64,000 nucleotides of DNA from Stenotrophomonas sp. UBA7346 (GCA_002471015.1 DKPB01000029.1:71665-135664); one strand, 5' to 3'. Shown: positions 25,800 to 35,200, counted from the stretch's first letter. The notes: generated from the letters alone by a model not told the origin. Translations and numbers: made by a program.

Positions 25800-26596
25800 C
25801 AGACAGCCTCCACGGCCCGGGAGGGCTGCTTGCGTTCACTGTTGCGGCGGATGATCTCGCCGGCCAAACCAAGATAGGCCACGCCACCGCGCGAGGCGCG
25901 GTCGTAGCCGACGATGCTCTGGCCATGGCTGGGCGCCTCGGCCAGGCGCACGTTGCGCGGCACGATGGTGCGGAACACGCGGTCACCGAAGTACTCGGTG
26001 AGCTGCGCCGACACCGCATTGGCCAGGTTGTTGCGCACATCGAACATGGTGCGCAGCACGCCTTCGATTTCCAGCGCCGGGTTGAGGTTTATCTTGAGCG
26101 CATCAATGGTTTCGACCAGCGCGCTGAGGCCTTCCAGTGCGTAGTACTCGCACTGCATCGGCACGATCACCGAATCGGCGGCGGCGAGCGCGTTCAGCGT
26201 CAGCAGCGACAGCGCCGGCGGGCAGTCGATCAGGATGTAGTCGTATTCATCGCGGATGGGGGCCAGCGCGCGCTTGAGGCGCTGTTCGCGCTCGCCCTGG
26301 TCCATCAGCTGGATCTCGGCGGCGGTCAGGTCGATGTTGCCTGGCAGCAGGTCAAAGCCTTCCGGCGTGGCCACGCGCACTTCGGCGGCGGTGTTCTCGC
26401 CCAGCAGCAGGTCGCAGGTGGACGCCGCGACTTCACGCTTGTCCACGCCGCTGCCCATGGTCGCGTTGCCCTGCGAGTCCAGGTCGACCAGCAGCACACG
26501 CTTGGGTGCGGCGGCAAGGGAAGCAGCCAGATTGACGGCCGTGGTGGTCTTGCCGACGCCGCCTTTCTGGTTGGCGATGGCGATGATGCGAGCCAT
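25799..26596 (-). CDS. parA: Chromosome partitioning ATPase ParA
   Basis: A 265-residue Walker-type ATPase (Soj class) working with ParB in chromosome segregation. The deviant Walker A is NQKGGVGKTTTAVNLA at the N-terminus, Walker A' LLVDLDSQGNAT and Walker B DYILIDCPPALSL. It has no N-terminal HTH, so it is chromosomal rather than plasmid type Ia. The ATG at 26596 begins directly with the family's MARIIAIANQKGG; an upstream in-frame start at 26632 adds an unrelated extension. The classical rsmG-parA-parB order is kept, but separated by 500 bases of repeats. Confidence 0.97.
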   Translation of the reverse strand: MARIIAIANQKGGVGKTTTAVNLAASLAAAPKRVLLVDLDSQGNATMGSGVDKREVAASTCDLLLGENTAAEVRVATPEGFDLLPGNIDLTAAEIQLMDQGEREQRLKRALAPIRDEYDYILIDCPPALSLLTLNALAAADSVIVPMQCEYYALEGLSALVETIDALKINLNPALEIEGVLRTMFDVRNNLANAVSAQLTEYFGDRVFRTIVPRNVRLAEAPSHGQSIVGYDRASRGGVAYLGLAGEIIRRNSERKQPSRAVEAV

Positions 26597-27125
26597 GCAG
26601 GAGAGCCTCGTAGGCGGGGTTGGACTGGTCATTATGGGGGTAGCGGCGCGCAGGCGGAAATCGGTTTCCGTGTTCCGGGCGGCTTTGGGGTGGGAATGTG
26701 CCTTGATCGGGGTGCTTTTGCCCCCTCCCGAGCACGGCTCGGCACCACGCCTTTGCCCCCTCCCTTTGGCGCAGCCAAGGAGGTGAAGAAGGCCTGCTTA
26801 CGTGCCACTGGCGCGCGGCCTGATGAACGACCGAAGGCTGTGCCTTCGGGCCGGGCGGGCTGGCGAGGGGTAGCTTTTGGCCTTGGCCGGTAAAGCCCCT
26901 GCCGAGCATGGCTCGGCACTACGCATCTGCCCCCTCCCTTTGGCGCAGCCAAGGGGAGGGTTGGGGAGGGGTAGCTCTTGGCCTTGGCTGGTAAAGCCCC
27001 TGCCGAGCATGGCTCGGCACTACCGCTTAAGCCCCTCTCCCGCTCGCGGGAGAGGGGTTGGGGTGAGGGCCGCTTTGGTCTTGGCCGGTAAAGCCCCTTG
27101 CCGAGCATGGCTCGGCACTACGGAT
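26597..27125. repeat. Repeat-filled gap between parA and rsmG with a threefold SMAG composite unit
   Basis: No gene was found in 529 bases. A 52-base unit, beginning CTTTTGGCCTTGGCCGGTAA in copy 1 and ending in a SMAG hairpin (...GGCTCGGCACTAC), occurs three times in the same orientation at 26871-26922, 26972-27023 and 27070-27121, spaced about 100 bases. Between the copies lie CCCTCCC/GGGGAGGG hairpins (26928-26970, 27030-27062). A decayed SMAG copy is at 26728-26748. Confidence 0.85.
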
Positions 27126-27767
27126 CTAGCCCTTGCGCGCCACCACCACCAGGTGGCGGTCGCCCACCAGCCCGGGCACCTGCAGCGGGCGCACTTCCTG
27201 CACCTGCCAACCGGCCGGCAGCTGGGCGATTTCCTCGTGCGGGTACACCCCCTTCATCGCCAGCAACTGGCCGCCGGGCCGCAGCAGATGGCCGCCGACC
27301 TCGATGATGCCGGCCAGGGTGTCCATGGCGCGGGCGGTGAGGTTGTCATAGGCGCCCGGCTCGTCCAGCGCTTCGGCGCGGGATTCGGCCACGCGGGCAT
27401 TGCCCAGGCCAAGCTGGCGCACGGCCTCACGCATGAAGCGGGCCTTCTTGCCATTGCTCTCCACCAGGGTCACCTGCAGCTGCGGGTGGGTGATGGCCAG
27501 CGGAATACCCGGCAAGCCGGGGCCGGTGCCCAGATCGGCCAGGCTGCCACTGCTGACATGCGCGGCCATGGCCAGCGAGTCGAGCAGATGGCGGGTGACC
27601 ATTTCGCGCGGGTCGCGGATGGCGGTGAGATTGTAGGTGCGGTTCCAGCGCACCAGCAGGGTCAGGTAGGCCAGCAGGGGCTTGGCCAATGCGGCGTCCA
27701 GGCCCATGGCCTTCAAACCGTGGTCGAGGTCGCTGGCGACTTCGCGCGGGAGGGTGGTGTCGTTCAT
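27126..27767 (-). CDS. rsmG: 16S rRNA (guanine527-N7)-methyltransferase
   Basis: A 213-residue RsmG (GidB), which methylates G527 of 16S rRNA with S-adenosylmethionine. The SAM motif is LADLGTGPGLPGIPLA; the family also shows NRTYNLTAIRDP, VTLVESNGKKARFMREA and LTARAMDTLAG. The ATG at 27767 (MNDTTLPREV) is supported by GATAAT ending 6 nt upstream, an apparent leaderless start; a longer frame to 27827 would read through this box. The stop lies 4 bases past a SMAG hairpin. Confidence 0.96.
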   Translation of the reverse strand: MNDTTLPREVASDLDHGLKAMGLDAALAKPLLAYLTLLVRWNRTYNLTAIRDPREMVTRHLLDSLAMAAHVSSGSLADLGTGPGLPGIPLAITHPQLQVTLVESNGKKARFMREAVRQLGLGNARVAESRAEALDEPGAYDNLTARAMDTLAGIIEVGGHLLRPGGQLLAMKGVYPHEEIAQLPAGWQVQEVRPLQVPGLVGDRHLVVVARKG

Positions 27768-27773
27768 GGCGGG

Positions 27774-27779
27774 ATTATC
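27774..27779 (-). promoter_or_regulatory. -10 box (GATAAT) of rsmG
   Basis: GATAAT on the minus strand ends 6 nt before the rsmG ATG; TTCATT 16 bases further upstream may be its -35. Confidence 0.5.
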
Positions 27780-27863
27780 GCAAAGAGCAGAAACCAATGA
27801 AGAGGAGTGAGGGAGGAGAGAGGGCAACAGCAGAAGCCGCGTCTTCTCGCTCCTTACTCCTCT

Positions 27864-28466
27864 TCACTCACTCCTGCTCAAGGGGTACCACGCCAGCGCG
27901 GCGCGGAAATCTTCCGTCGCCTGCCACTCATACAGATGCCAGCGCGCGGCATCGCCCAGGCCCGGATCGCACCACACCAGTTGCAGGGCCCCGGCTGCGT
28001 CCGGGGCGAAGCGCAGCTTCTCCAGCCCGAACGAAATGCCGTGCCCGTGCGCCTTCAACAACGCCTCCTTGGCGCACCACACACGGAAGAACCAGTGCTC
28101 GCAGACCGCGTCATCCAGCCCATCCAGCCAGCTGACCTCCTGCGGATGGAAGAAACGGCGGATGACCTCACGCATCTGTTTGCGCGGCCGTTGCCGCTCC
28201 AGGTCCACCCCCAGCCGTGCGCCCTCGCCCAGGCCTACCAGCAGATGGCCACCGCTATGGCTCCAGCCGGTGCCGTAATGGGCCAGCTCACCGATCAGCC
28301 ACGGCCGGTTGCGTTCATCGCGAGTCAACGGCAGGCCCTGCGGCGTGCGGCCGAGTTCACGCGCCAGCAGTTCGCGTGCCTGCGGCTCGCCACGGGTGCC
28401 CGGCACATGCGGCAACAGCCACACCCTCACCTGCTCGAACTGCCAGACATGCTCGGCGCCGGTCAT
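27864..28466 (-). CDS. 4'-phosphopantetheinyl transferase
   Basis: A 200-residue Sfp/HetI-type transferase that activates carrier proteins by adding the phosphopantetheine arm from CoA. The two signature motifs are present: LGVDLERQRP (GVD-x-E) and FRVWCAKEALLKAHG (W-x-x-KEA-x-x-K). The core also has RPWLIGELAHYGTGWSHSGG. The start at 28466 (MTGAEHVWQF) is the most likely; a longer frame to 28556 adds a sequence unlike the family. It is a stand-alone gene, without an adjacent polyketide or non-ribosomal peptide cluster. The target could be siderophore or pigment synthesis elsewhere. Confidence 0.9.
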   Translation of the reverse strand: MTGAEHVWQFEQVRVWLLPHVPGTRGEPQARELLARELGRTPQGLPLTRDERNRPWLIGELAHYGTGWSHSGGHLLVGLGEGARLGVDLERQRPRKQMREVIRRFFHPQEVSWLDGLDDAVCEHWFFRVWCAKEALLKAHGHGISFGLEKLRFAPDAAGALQLVWCDPGLGDAARWHLYEWQATEDFRAALAWYPLSRSE

Positions 28467-28568
28467 GCTGAACAGCTGCCTGCAAGGGTCAACAAGGTTT
28501 TCACACCCGCGCGCGTTGACTGTACCCACCGCACCCCCCCAGGTGCATTTCGGCAAGGAGATTCAGGC

Positions 28569-28823
28569 ATGGGCATCATCATCTGGTTGATTGTCGGTGG
28601 CGTCGTGGGTTGGCTGGCCAGTCTCATCATGCGCCGCGATGCGCAGCAAGGCATCATTCTCAATATTGTCGTCGGCATCATCGGCGCCATGATCGCCGGC
28701 TTCTTCTTCAGCGGCGGCAGCATCAATGGCGCGATTACCGTGCGCTCCTTCCTGTTGTCACTGGTCGGCGCGGTGGTACTGCTGGCCATCGTCAATCTTT
28801 TCACACGCAAAAGCGTGCGTTAA
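28569..28823 (+). CDS. GlsB/YeaQ/YmgE family stress-response membrane protein
   Basis: An 84-residue membrane protein with three predicted helices, each with Gly motifs: IIIWLIVGGVVGWLASLIM, ILNIVVGIIGAMIAGFFF and FLLSLVGAVVLLAIVNLF. This is the typical YeaQ/YmgE (transglycosylase-associated) pattern; members are induced by stress in several bacteria. AAGGAG is eight bases upstream of the ATG. It is divergent from the phosphopantetheinyl transferase and closed by a strong terminator. Confidence 0.92.
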   Translation: MGIIIWLIVGGVVGWLASLIMRRDAQQGIILNIVVGIIGAMIAGFFFSGGSINGAITVRSFLLSLVGAVVLLAIVNLFTRKSVR

Positions 28824-28848
28824 ACGCTCTGGCGCCGATTCGACCGGG

Positions 28849-28880
28849 GCCCGGCTGGCAACAGCCGGGCCTTGTTGTTT
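28849..28880 (+). terminator. Terminator of the YeaQ-type gene
   Basis: A 9-bp stem (28849-28857 with 28862-28870) is followed by CTTGTTGTTT. The T-tract touches the stop codon of the convergent xthA gene. Confidence 0.85.
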
Positions 28881-29653
28881 CAGCCCTGTGCCAACTGCAC
28901 CCAAGCCGGCGCGTGATCGCTGGGGCGTTCCCAGGTGCGCGGCTCGCGATCGATGCCGGAAGCGGCAGCCCGCGGCTTGAGCGCGTCGGAGACCAGAGTC
29001 AGGTCGATGCGCAGGCCCAGGTCGCGACGGAAACCGGCCGCGCGGTAATCCCACCAGCTGAAGACGCCAGCCGCATCGTTATGCAGGCGGAAAGCGTCGT
29101 GCAGGCCCAGATCCAGCAGCTTCTGCAGCGCGCCACGCTCGGCGGTGGAGGTGAGGATGTGGTCACCGTTCCACACCGCCGGGTCGTAGACATCACGGTC
29201 ATCCGGCGCGATGTTGAAATCGCCCATCACCACCAGCTGCGGATGCTTCTGCAGCTCGGCCGCGACCCAGGCGTGCACCGCCTCCAGCCAGCGCAGCTTG
29301 TAGGCGTACTTGTCGGTGCCCACGTCCTGGCCGTTGACCACATACAGATTGATGATGCGCACGCCATTGACGGTGCCGGCAATCACCCGTTTCTGCTCGT
29401 CCTCGAAGCCGGGAATACCAATCTGCACGTCTTCGATCGGATGCCGCGACAACAGCGCCACGCCGTTATAAGTCTTCTGCCCGGCGAACACGTTGCGGTA
29501 GCCCAGTTCCAGCAGCCGCGTATCGGGGAACTTGTGGTCCTCCAGCTTGGTTTCCTGGATGCCGACCACGTCGGGGGCAAAGTCGGCCAGCCACTGTTCC
29601 AGGTGCGGCAGGCGGACGTTGAGCGAATTGACGTTCCAGCTGGCGATTTTCAT
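28880..29653 (-). CDS. xthA: Exodeoxyribonuclease III
   Basis: A 257-residue exonuclease III / AP endonuclease of base-excision repair. Catalytic motifs: MKIASWNVNSLNVRL (metal-binding Asn), VGIQETKLED (Glu), VVMGDFNIAPDDRD (Asp/Asn) and RPSDHAPAWVQL (SDH). The ATG at 29653 begins the conserved MKIASWNVNS; a longer frame to 29701 adds a Lys-rich run out of the AT-rich leader. Just upstream begins the low-GC island with the AbiE genes, whose left edge is only about 30 bases from this start. Confidence 0.96.
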   Translation of the reverse strand: MKIASWNVNSLNVRLPHLEQWLADFAPDVVGIQETKLEDHKFPDTRLLELGYRNVFAGQKTYNGVALLSRHPIEDVQIGIPGFEDEQKRVIAGTVNGVRIINLYVVNGQDVGTDKYAYKLRWLEAVHAWVAAELQKHPQLVVMGDFNIAPDDRDVYDPAVWNGDHILTSTAERGALQKLLDLGLHDAFRLHNDAAGVFSWWDYRAAGFRRDLGLRIDLTLVSDALKPRAAASGIDREPRTWERPSDHAPAWVQLAQG

Positions 29654-29779
29654 TTTTTTGCACAACCCACTGAATTTCTTGAATTTTATCACTAATTTCA
29701 AAAATATCCCCAGCGATACATATCAAACCCGCAGCTCGCTGAGGTCCGCAGCTAGGTGCTATTTCGGTCCATAGATCAC

Positions 29780-29863
29780 TTTCAGCATTTGCTGAAACAG
29801 CATATTTTGCTGAAATAGCATTGATTATTTCGCTGAAATTGGTATTTTCAGCAAATGCTGAAA
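29780..29863. promoter_or_regulatory. Operator array in front of the AbiE genes
   Basis: Two perfect copies of TTTCAGCA-ww-TGCTGAAA lie at 29780-29797 (centre TT) and 29846-29863 (centre AA). A looser pair, CAGCA-TATTT-TGCTG, lies between them (29798-29812) and a single half-site CGCTGAAAT near 29831. The last copy ends 12 bases before the AbiEi start. AbiEi antitoxins of type IV systems are known to repress their own promoters through inverted repeats, so this is the likely binding region. Confidence 0.75.
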
Positions 29864-29875
29864 TAGGCCAAATCA

Positions 29876-30943
29876 GTGAAAAACATCGAATTACGCGCCG
29901 CTGAAGCGCTGCAAAGCCTGCTTGGGCAGGTGCCTGCCATCACGCGGCTAAGTGTTGAACCTCAACACCACGCAGCCGATGAGGGAGTCGATGTTTTCGT
30001 ACATCTCAAGGCGGCCGGTCAGGACCGACTACTGGTTTGTGAAGTGAAGTCCAGTGGGCAACCACGGTACGTGCGGGCAGCGCTTTTTCAGTTGAAGCAC
30101 TTCGTTGAAAGAAACGCGGAAAGTGCCATTCCGGTCTTCATCGCCCCCTACCTGTCGCCAAATGCGCAAGCGCTGTGCCGCGAGGAAGGTGTGGGCTTCA
30201 TCGACCTGGAGGGCAATGCCTACTTGTCCTTTGATGGCATCTACATCGAGCGCCAAGTTGCGACCAAGCCAGACAGCGAGCGCCGCGAACTCAAGTCGCT
30301 GTTCACGCCGAAGTCGGCGCAGGTAGTACGCGTCCTGCTCCGCGACCCAAGCCGGACATGGCGAGTGATCGAACTTGCCGACGCCAGCGCCGTCAGCGTG
30401 GGCCATGTCAGCAACGTGCGCAGCAATTTGCTGGACCGGGAGTGGGCTGAAGTGGCGGATGAAGGGCTACTTCTCTCCAGGCCCGATGCCCTGCTTGACG
30501 AATGGGCGGCGGTTTACCGCCCGCCCGCCGGAAAGCGCCTGAGCTTCTATACGACGATGCACGGTAGCGCATTGGATGAAGCAGCCAGAATGGTGCTGCG
30601 GACGGGAAACGACGACAACGGGCAAGCCGTGCTTGCCTCCTACTCAGCGGCACAATGGCTGGCGCCCTATGCGCGCACCGGCACCCATTATTTCTACGCG
30701 GATGCACAGGGTCTTGAGCGGCTACACGCCGCCCTTGGACTGTCCGCAGTCGGAAAAGGTCAGAACGTTGTTGTGACGGTGCCCAAGGATGATGGTCTGT
30801 TCCTCGATGCAATCGAACCAGCATCGGGCGTGGTCTGCACCAGCGCCGTACAGACTTATCTGGACCTGATAGTGTCTGGCGAGCGCGGCATGGAAGCCGC
30901 TGAGCATCTACGCAAGGAAAGGCTGACATGGCAGAAAACCTGA
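29876..30943 (+). CDS. Type IV toxin-antitoxin system antitoxin, AbiEi family
   Basis: A 355-residue protein. Residues 1-130 look like a restriction-endonuclease-type fold: D39 in DEGVDVFVHL and E56/K58 in LLVCEVKSS give a D...ExK pattern. A winged-helix region follows (about 145-200, SAQVVRVLLRDPSRTWRVIELADASAVSVGHVSNV) and then an AbiEi-type C-terminal domain. AbiEi antitoxins block AbiEii toxins and repress the operon. Translation starts at GTG 29876 without an obvious Shine-Dalgarno. It overlaps the toxin gene by 16 bases. Codon use and GC are lower than in the flanking core genes. It could also be an active nuclease, which is untested. Confidence 0.78.
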   Translation: MKNIELRAAEALQSLLGQVPAITRLSVEPQHHAADEGVDVFVHLKAAGQDRLLVCEVKSSGQPRYVRAALFQLKHFVERNAESAIPVFIAPYLSPNAQALCREEGVGFIDLEGNAYLSFDGIYIERQVATKPDSERRELKSLFTPKSAQVVRVLLRDPSRTWRVIELADASAVSVGHVSNVRSNLLDREWAEVADEGLLLSRPDALLDEWAAVYRPPAGKRLSFYTTMHGSALDEAARMVLRTGNDDNGQAVLASYSAAQWLAPYARTGTHYFYADAQGLERLHAALGLSAVGKGQNVVVTVPKDDGLFLDAIEPASGVVCTSAVQTYLDLIVSGERGMEAAEHLRKERLTWQKT

Positions 30944-31800
30944 TCCCGCAGGAACCTCAATCCGCTGCCGACTACGACGACCGCACGACAGCCGCGGTGA
31001 AAACTGTTTTGGTCGAGATCGGACAGATCCTCGGCAGCTTCAAAGGAAAATTCGCCGTGATAGGCGGCGCAGTGCCGTGGTTGTTGTTGGCCAATACGGA
31101 CATGCCCCATGTCGGCACGCTCGACCTGGACCTTGGCCTCGATGCCGAAGCCCTTGGTGACGGCGAGTACGCGACGCTGATCACGTCGCTGATGGGACAT
31201 GGCTACCAGCAACATGATGAACTTCGCCGATTCCAACTGGTGCGGCAGGTACCCGCCACTGATGGCGGCGGGCCGATTGATGTGATCGTCGATTTCCTGA
31301 TGCCACGTGACGCCGACATCGCAAGGAACAAACCACCGTTGATCGAAAACTTCGCCGTCCAGCGAGCAGACGGCGCGGACCTGGCGAGCCACTTCTACGA
31401 GATGGTGGCGGTAACAGGCTCCATGCCAACCGGCGGCACCAATCGCGTGGAGATCGCAGTGTGTTCGATTCCGGCACTACTGGCGATGAAGGGTTATGCC
31501 ATAGAAGGCCGTCATAAGCAGAAGGACGCGTATGACATCTACTACTGCATCCGTAACTATCCTGGTGGCACCGCAGCTTTGGCGGAAGCCTGCCGTCCGG
31601 TGCTCGAACGGAGCAGTGGCGCTGCGGGATACCGCATGATCGCCGGAAAGTTCGACACTCTGGAAAGCTATGGGCCCACCAGTGTCCGCTTGTTTGTCGA
31701 AGAAACGGCTGTGTTGGGAGATCGTACCCCGGAACAATGGCAGCAGGATGCATTCGGCCAAGTGGACGCATGGTTGCGAGCGCTGGGCTTGAAAGACTGA
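30928..31800 (+). CDS. Nucleotidyltransferase toxin, AbiEii family
   Basis: A 290-residue nucleotidyltransferase of the AbiEii/MenT type. The fold signatures are FAVIGGAVPWLL (GG at 46-47), GTLDLDLGLD (D66 and D68, metal ligands), DVIVDFLMP (third acidic position) and HKQKDAYDIYY near residue 200, equivalent to the conserved K-D-x-x-D motif. Toxins of this family stop growth, in known cases by adding nucleotides to RNA or other acceptors. The start overlaps the AbiEi gene (ATG inside its last codons), so both are translated together. A 12-bp hairpin follows the stop. Confidence 0.82.
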   Translation: MAENLIPQEPQSAADYDDRTTAAVKTVLVEIGQILGSFKGKFAVIGGAVPWLLLANTDMPHVGTLDLDLGLDAEALGDGEYATLITSLMGHGYQQHDELRRFQLVRQVPATDGGGPIDVIVDFLMPRDADIARNKPPLIENFAVQRADGADLASHFYEMVAVTGSMPTGGTNRVEIAVCSIPALLAMKGYAIEGRHKQKDAYDIYYCIRNYPGGTAALAEACRPVLERSSGAAGYRMIAGKFDTLESYGPTSVRLFVEETAVLGDRTPEQWQQDAFGQVDAWLRALGLKD

Positions 31801-32253
31801 CGCGATAACGGCACCGGGAGCGATCCACTGCTCTCGCCTGATGAGCCGAATAACTTCGCTATTCGGCTCATGGGCTGGAGTCAAAACGCCCCAGCTTCGC
31901 AGGCACCTCAGTGCAGAAGACTCCCCTGATGGCGAGTGCCTTGGCAGTTCCAGCACAGGTTATTGGCTGAAAAGTAACTGGTAGTCGATCATCCATCTTG
32001 TCATTGCTGGCCCGCCGCCGCCTGCCAGCAATGGCAAGGCTCGCCTCCACCCCGCCCGTCGTAAAGCATGGACCCAGGAAGTAGAGGAACCGGGGAACTG
32101 ATGGTCCATGCAACCAAAAACCCGGAAATCGATGTAAGCAAATCCAGGACCGCGTGCTGATCCGCGCTAGAATTCACACCCGCAGGAAGCACGAATTACT
32201 GAACCTGAAACGAGTGGACGCACGGTACTGCGTTTCGGGAGCAGGCATTGAAC
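31801..32253. other. Non-coding gap between the AbiE pair and the helicase gene
   Basis: I see no gene in these 450 bases. A hairpin follows the toxin gene (31841-31871). A TAGAAT -10-like box is at 32168-32173, 80 bases before the helicase gene, without a clear -35. The remainder shows no repeats of the SMAG type, unlike gaps in the core genome, which fits a separate origin. Confidence 0.6.
31841..31871 (+). terminator. Hairpin after the AbiEii gene
   Basis: A perfect 12-bp stem (31841-31852 with 31860-31871) and a 7-base loop, but with no T-tract after it. It may be a weak terminator or an mRNA-stabilising end. Confidence 0.55.
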
Positions 32254-35200
32254 ATGGCACGGGAATCCATGAGCTTAAGACCCTTTTTCAACACCAGCAC
32301 GCAAGAACTCGCCGCGCTGTTTGATACCGCAGCAGCACAGCAGGATCTGTCCACGCTGAAAGTCTTGGCGCACGAACTTAGGCATCGCGACCGGCCGGCG
32401 GCCCAGCAGCTGAAGCGCAAGCTCCATGTCTTTTTAAAAGGCCAGAAGAAGCGAAGCCCGCGCCAGCCTCCAAGCTCCCCTGCGGCTGATTTTCCGGATG
32501 TCGGTTTTGAAGCGGCAGAAGATGCCCCGCCGAGTTTCGAAACTGCCCAGACCACCCCACCTTCTAATCAGCAGGCACCCAAGCGTATGACGGACCCCCA
32601 TATCATCGAGCGCTTGAAGGGCCTGCTGGAGTATGTGCGCCAGACTGCCTACCTGAAAGGCAAGCCAAGCCGTCAGGTCGAACAGCACAACAGTTTCAAA
32701 GCCTACGAGCACGAGTTGCGTGGACTGCCCGGGATTCACTTCGATACCGGAACTGCCGACGACGATACTTGGCTGCGGGTAGAGCGCCTGCATGAAAGCA
32801 AGCCGCCCGCCCCGCAAACGCCGCTGCTGGCTGAATTCATCACCCAATCCAACACCCCGACCAAAGAGCCGGGACTAGCATCGCATGCCTCCCGCACACA
32901 GTTGGCTTCCCTGGGAATGGAAGCCCCCGCTCTGATGGAGGGCGAAAATCCTGCGCAAGCACTGGCAATTGATGCTTTGCCGCTCAAGGAACAGCTACAC
33001 GGCGAACTGAAGACTTATATCACCCACGTCTGGCAACCTTGGGCTGACGAAGAAAAGGAAGTCCGCAAGACCATTTCGAAATACGCGGATCTGTTTGCCA
33101 GCTACCAGATGTTGCAGGGCAACCTGGTGGATTCGCCGCTGGAGTTGGTACTGGGCGTGGGCCTTGCGGTATGGGACCTGCCGGATGGGAAACTGACGTA
33201 TCCGCTGATTTCGCAGCTGGTCGAGCTGTCCATTGACGAGCATAGCCACGCGATGGAGGTGCGCCCGCGCTCACTGGATGCGCGCCTGGAACTGGACGTA
33301 TATACCGCGCTGGACAACCCTGGGGTGGCCGAGGTTGCCCGCCTGGGCAAGGAGCACTTCAAAGCCGGCGATGGGCAGGTCAATCCGTTTGTACCCAGCA
33401 CCTTCGAACCCGTACTGAAAGCCGCCTCCTCACTGCTGGACAGCAAGGGTGGGTACTGGCCATCGCACACTACGCCCGATGACCGCCAGCTACCGAAAGC
33501 CAACGAGCACCTGTTGGTAACGGATACCTGGGTACTGTTTGTACGGCCACGCACGTCAAGCCTGTTTGTGCAGGACTTGGAGCGCTTTGAGGCGTTGGTG
33601 GAAACCGGGGTGGATCTGGACGCACTCTCTCCGGCCACATTGGCACTGCTGGCCGATCCATCGCAGCAGATCCATGAGGTCGCGCCGGCCAATTACCGCG
33701 GCCTGTCCAATATCGACCGGCAAGCAGGAACCTCGGCCAAGGCCAAGGATCTGTTCTTCCCGATGCCGTACAACGACGAGCAGGTGCAGATCGTGCACAT
33801 GCTGGACCATCAAGACGGTGTCGTTGTGCAGGGCCCTCCGGGTACCGGCAAGACCCACACCATTGCCAACGTCATCTCGCATTACCTGGCGCTCGGTAAG
33901 CGGGTGCTGGTCACGTCGATGAAAGATCCCGCCCTGGCCGTTCTGCAGGAAAAGCTGCCGGCTGAGATTCGCCCATTGGCAATCAGCCTGCTCAGCAGTG
34001 AAGCTGACGGAATGAAGCAGTTTGAACATGCCATCCGGCATATCGCCGCAGAAGTCAGCCGCATCGACAAGCAGGAGATGCGCGGCCAGATAAGTCAGTA
34101 CGAGCTGGATATTGACCGCCTGCATGCACAGATTGCGAAGACCGAGTACCAGATTGGACAGTGGGCGAAGAAGAACCTGGAGCCCATTTCGCTGGATGGC
34201 GATGTATTGCAACCGCTGGATATCGCCAAGGAAATCGCGCGACACCCGGATGAAGCCGCTTGGATAGCAGACCCTCTTACCGTTGCCGCTGAGCATGCCG
34301 CCCAGTTTGGGGATGCGGACATCGTGGCACTGCGCAATGCGCGCATGGCATTGGCTGAGGACCTGCCATTGCTTCAGCAGTGCCTACCGGCCGTGGACGC
34401 GTTCCCGGAGCCGGCAAAGCTGCGGCAGCTTCACTTGGACCTGAGCCATCTCATGCACTTGAATGCACAGGTAAGCAATGCTGCGCTGCCAGCGTTGCGC
34501 GATATGGAGCAATCCAGTGTCGATGAGGCGATGCAGTTGCACACCCGTGTTCTCGGCCTGCGGGAGAGCCGCGAGTGGCTGGACAATGCGGGTTACGACT
34601 GGCTGCCGCAACTGGAGTTACGGATGCGCCGTGCCGACTCCGCGGACGCGCTGCTCAAGCTTCTGGCCACGATTCGCAACGAAATCCGTGACCTGCTCGC
34701 CTACAGGACGCAATTCATTGCGCGCCCGGTAACCCTGCCCGAAGGAGTCGCAAACAACCCCGACATGGCGGAGGCCGTCGACAATCTTGCCCAAGGCAGG
34801 AAGCCGTTTGGTCTGGCTGGCCTGTTCGGCAAGGCCTCCGAGAAGAAGCTGATTGAGCAGATCCAACTGGTCGGAAATGCGCCCCAGGGAGAGCACGATT
34901 GGGCCCATGTGCTGCAGTATGTCCGCTTCATGCAAGACTGCTCCGCAATGGTTGTGCGCTGGGATGCCTTGGCGCTGGAGCTGAGCCTGCCCAGTTTCAG
35001 CACTCCGCAGGCATTGATCATGCGCGGCAGCGACTATCTGTTGGTATTGGATAAACTGCAAAATCTGCTGCGGGAAGAAAAATCGGTCTCGGATCTTCTC
35101 CAGGCACTGCTACCAACATGGCCGGATGCGGGCAAGAAGCCGTATGACAGCGCATTTATGCAAAAAGCGCGGGATATTCTGGATAACAACCTCACTCGTG

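Noticed and set aside
25914..27800. parS site search around parAB-rsmG
   Set aside because: I looked for the GTTTCAC-GTGAAAC palindrome by eye and saw none here; parS is probably elsewhere near the origin. Not reported as a feature.
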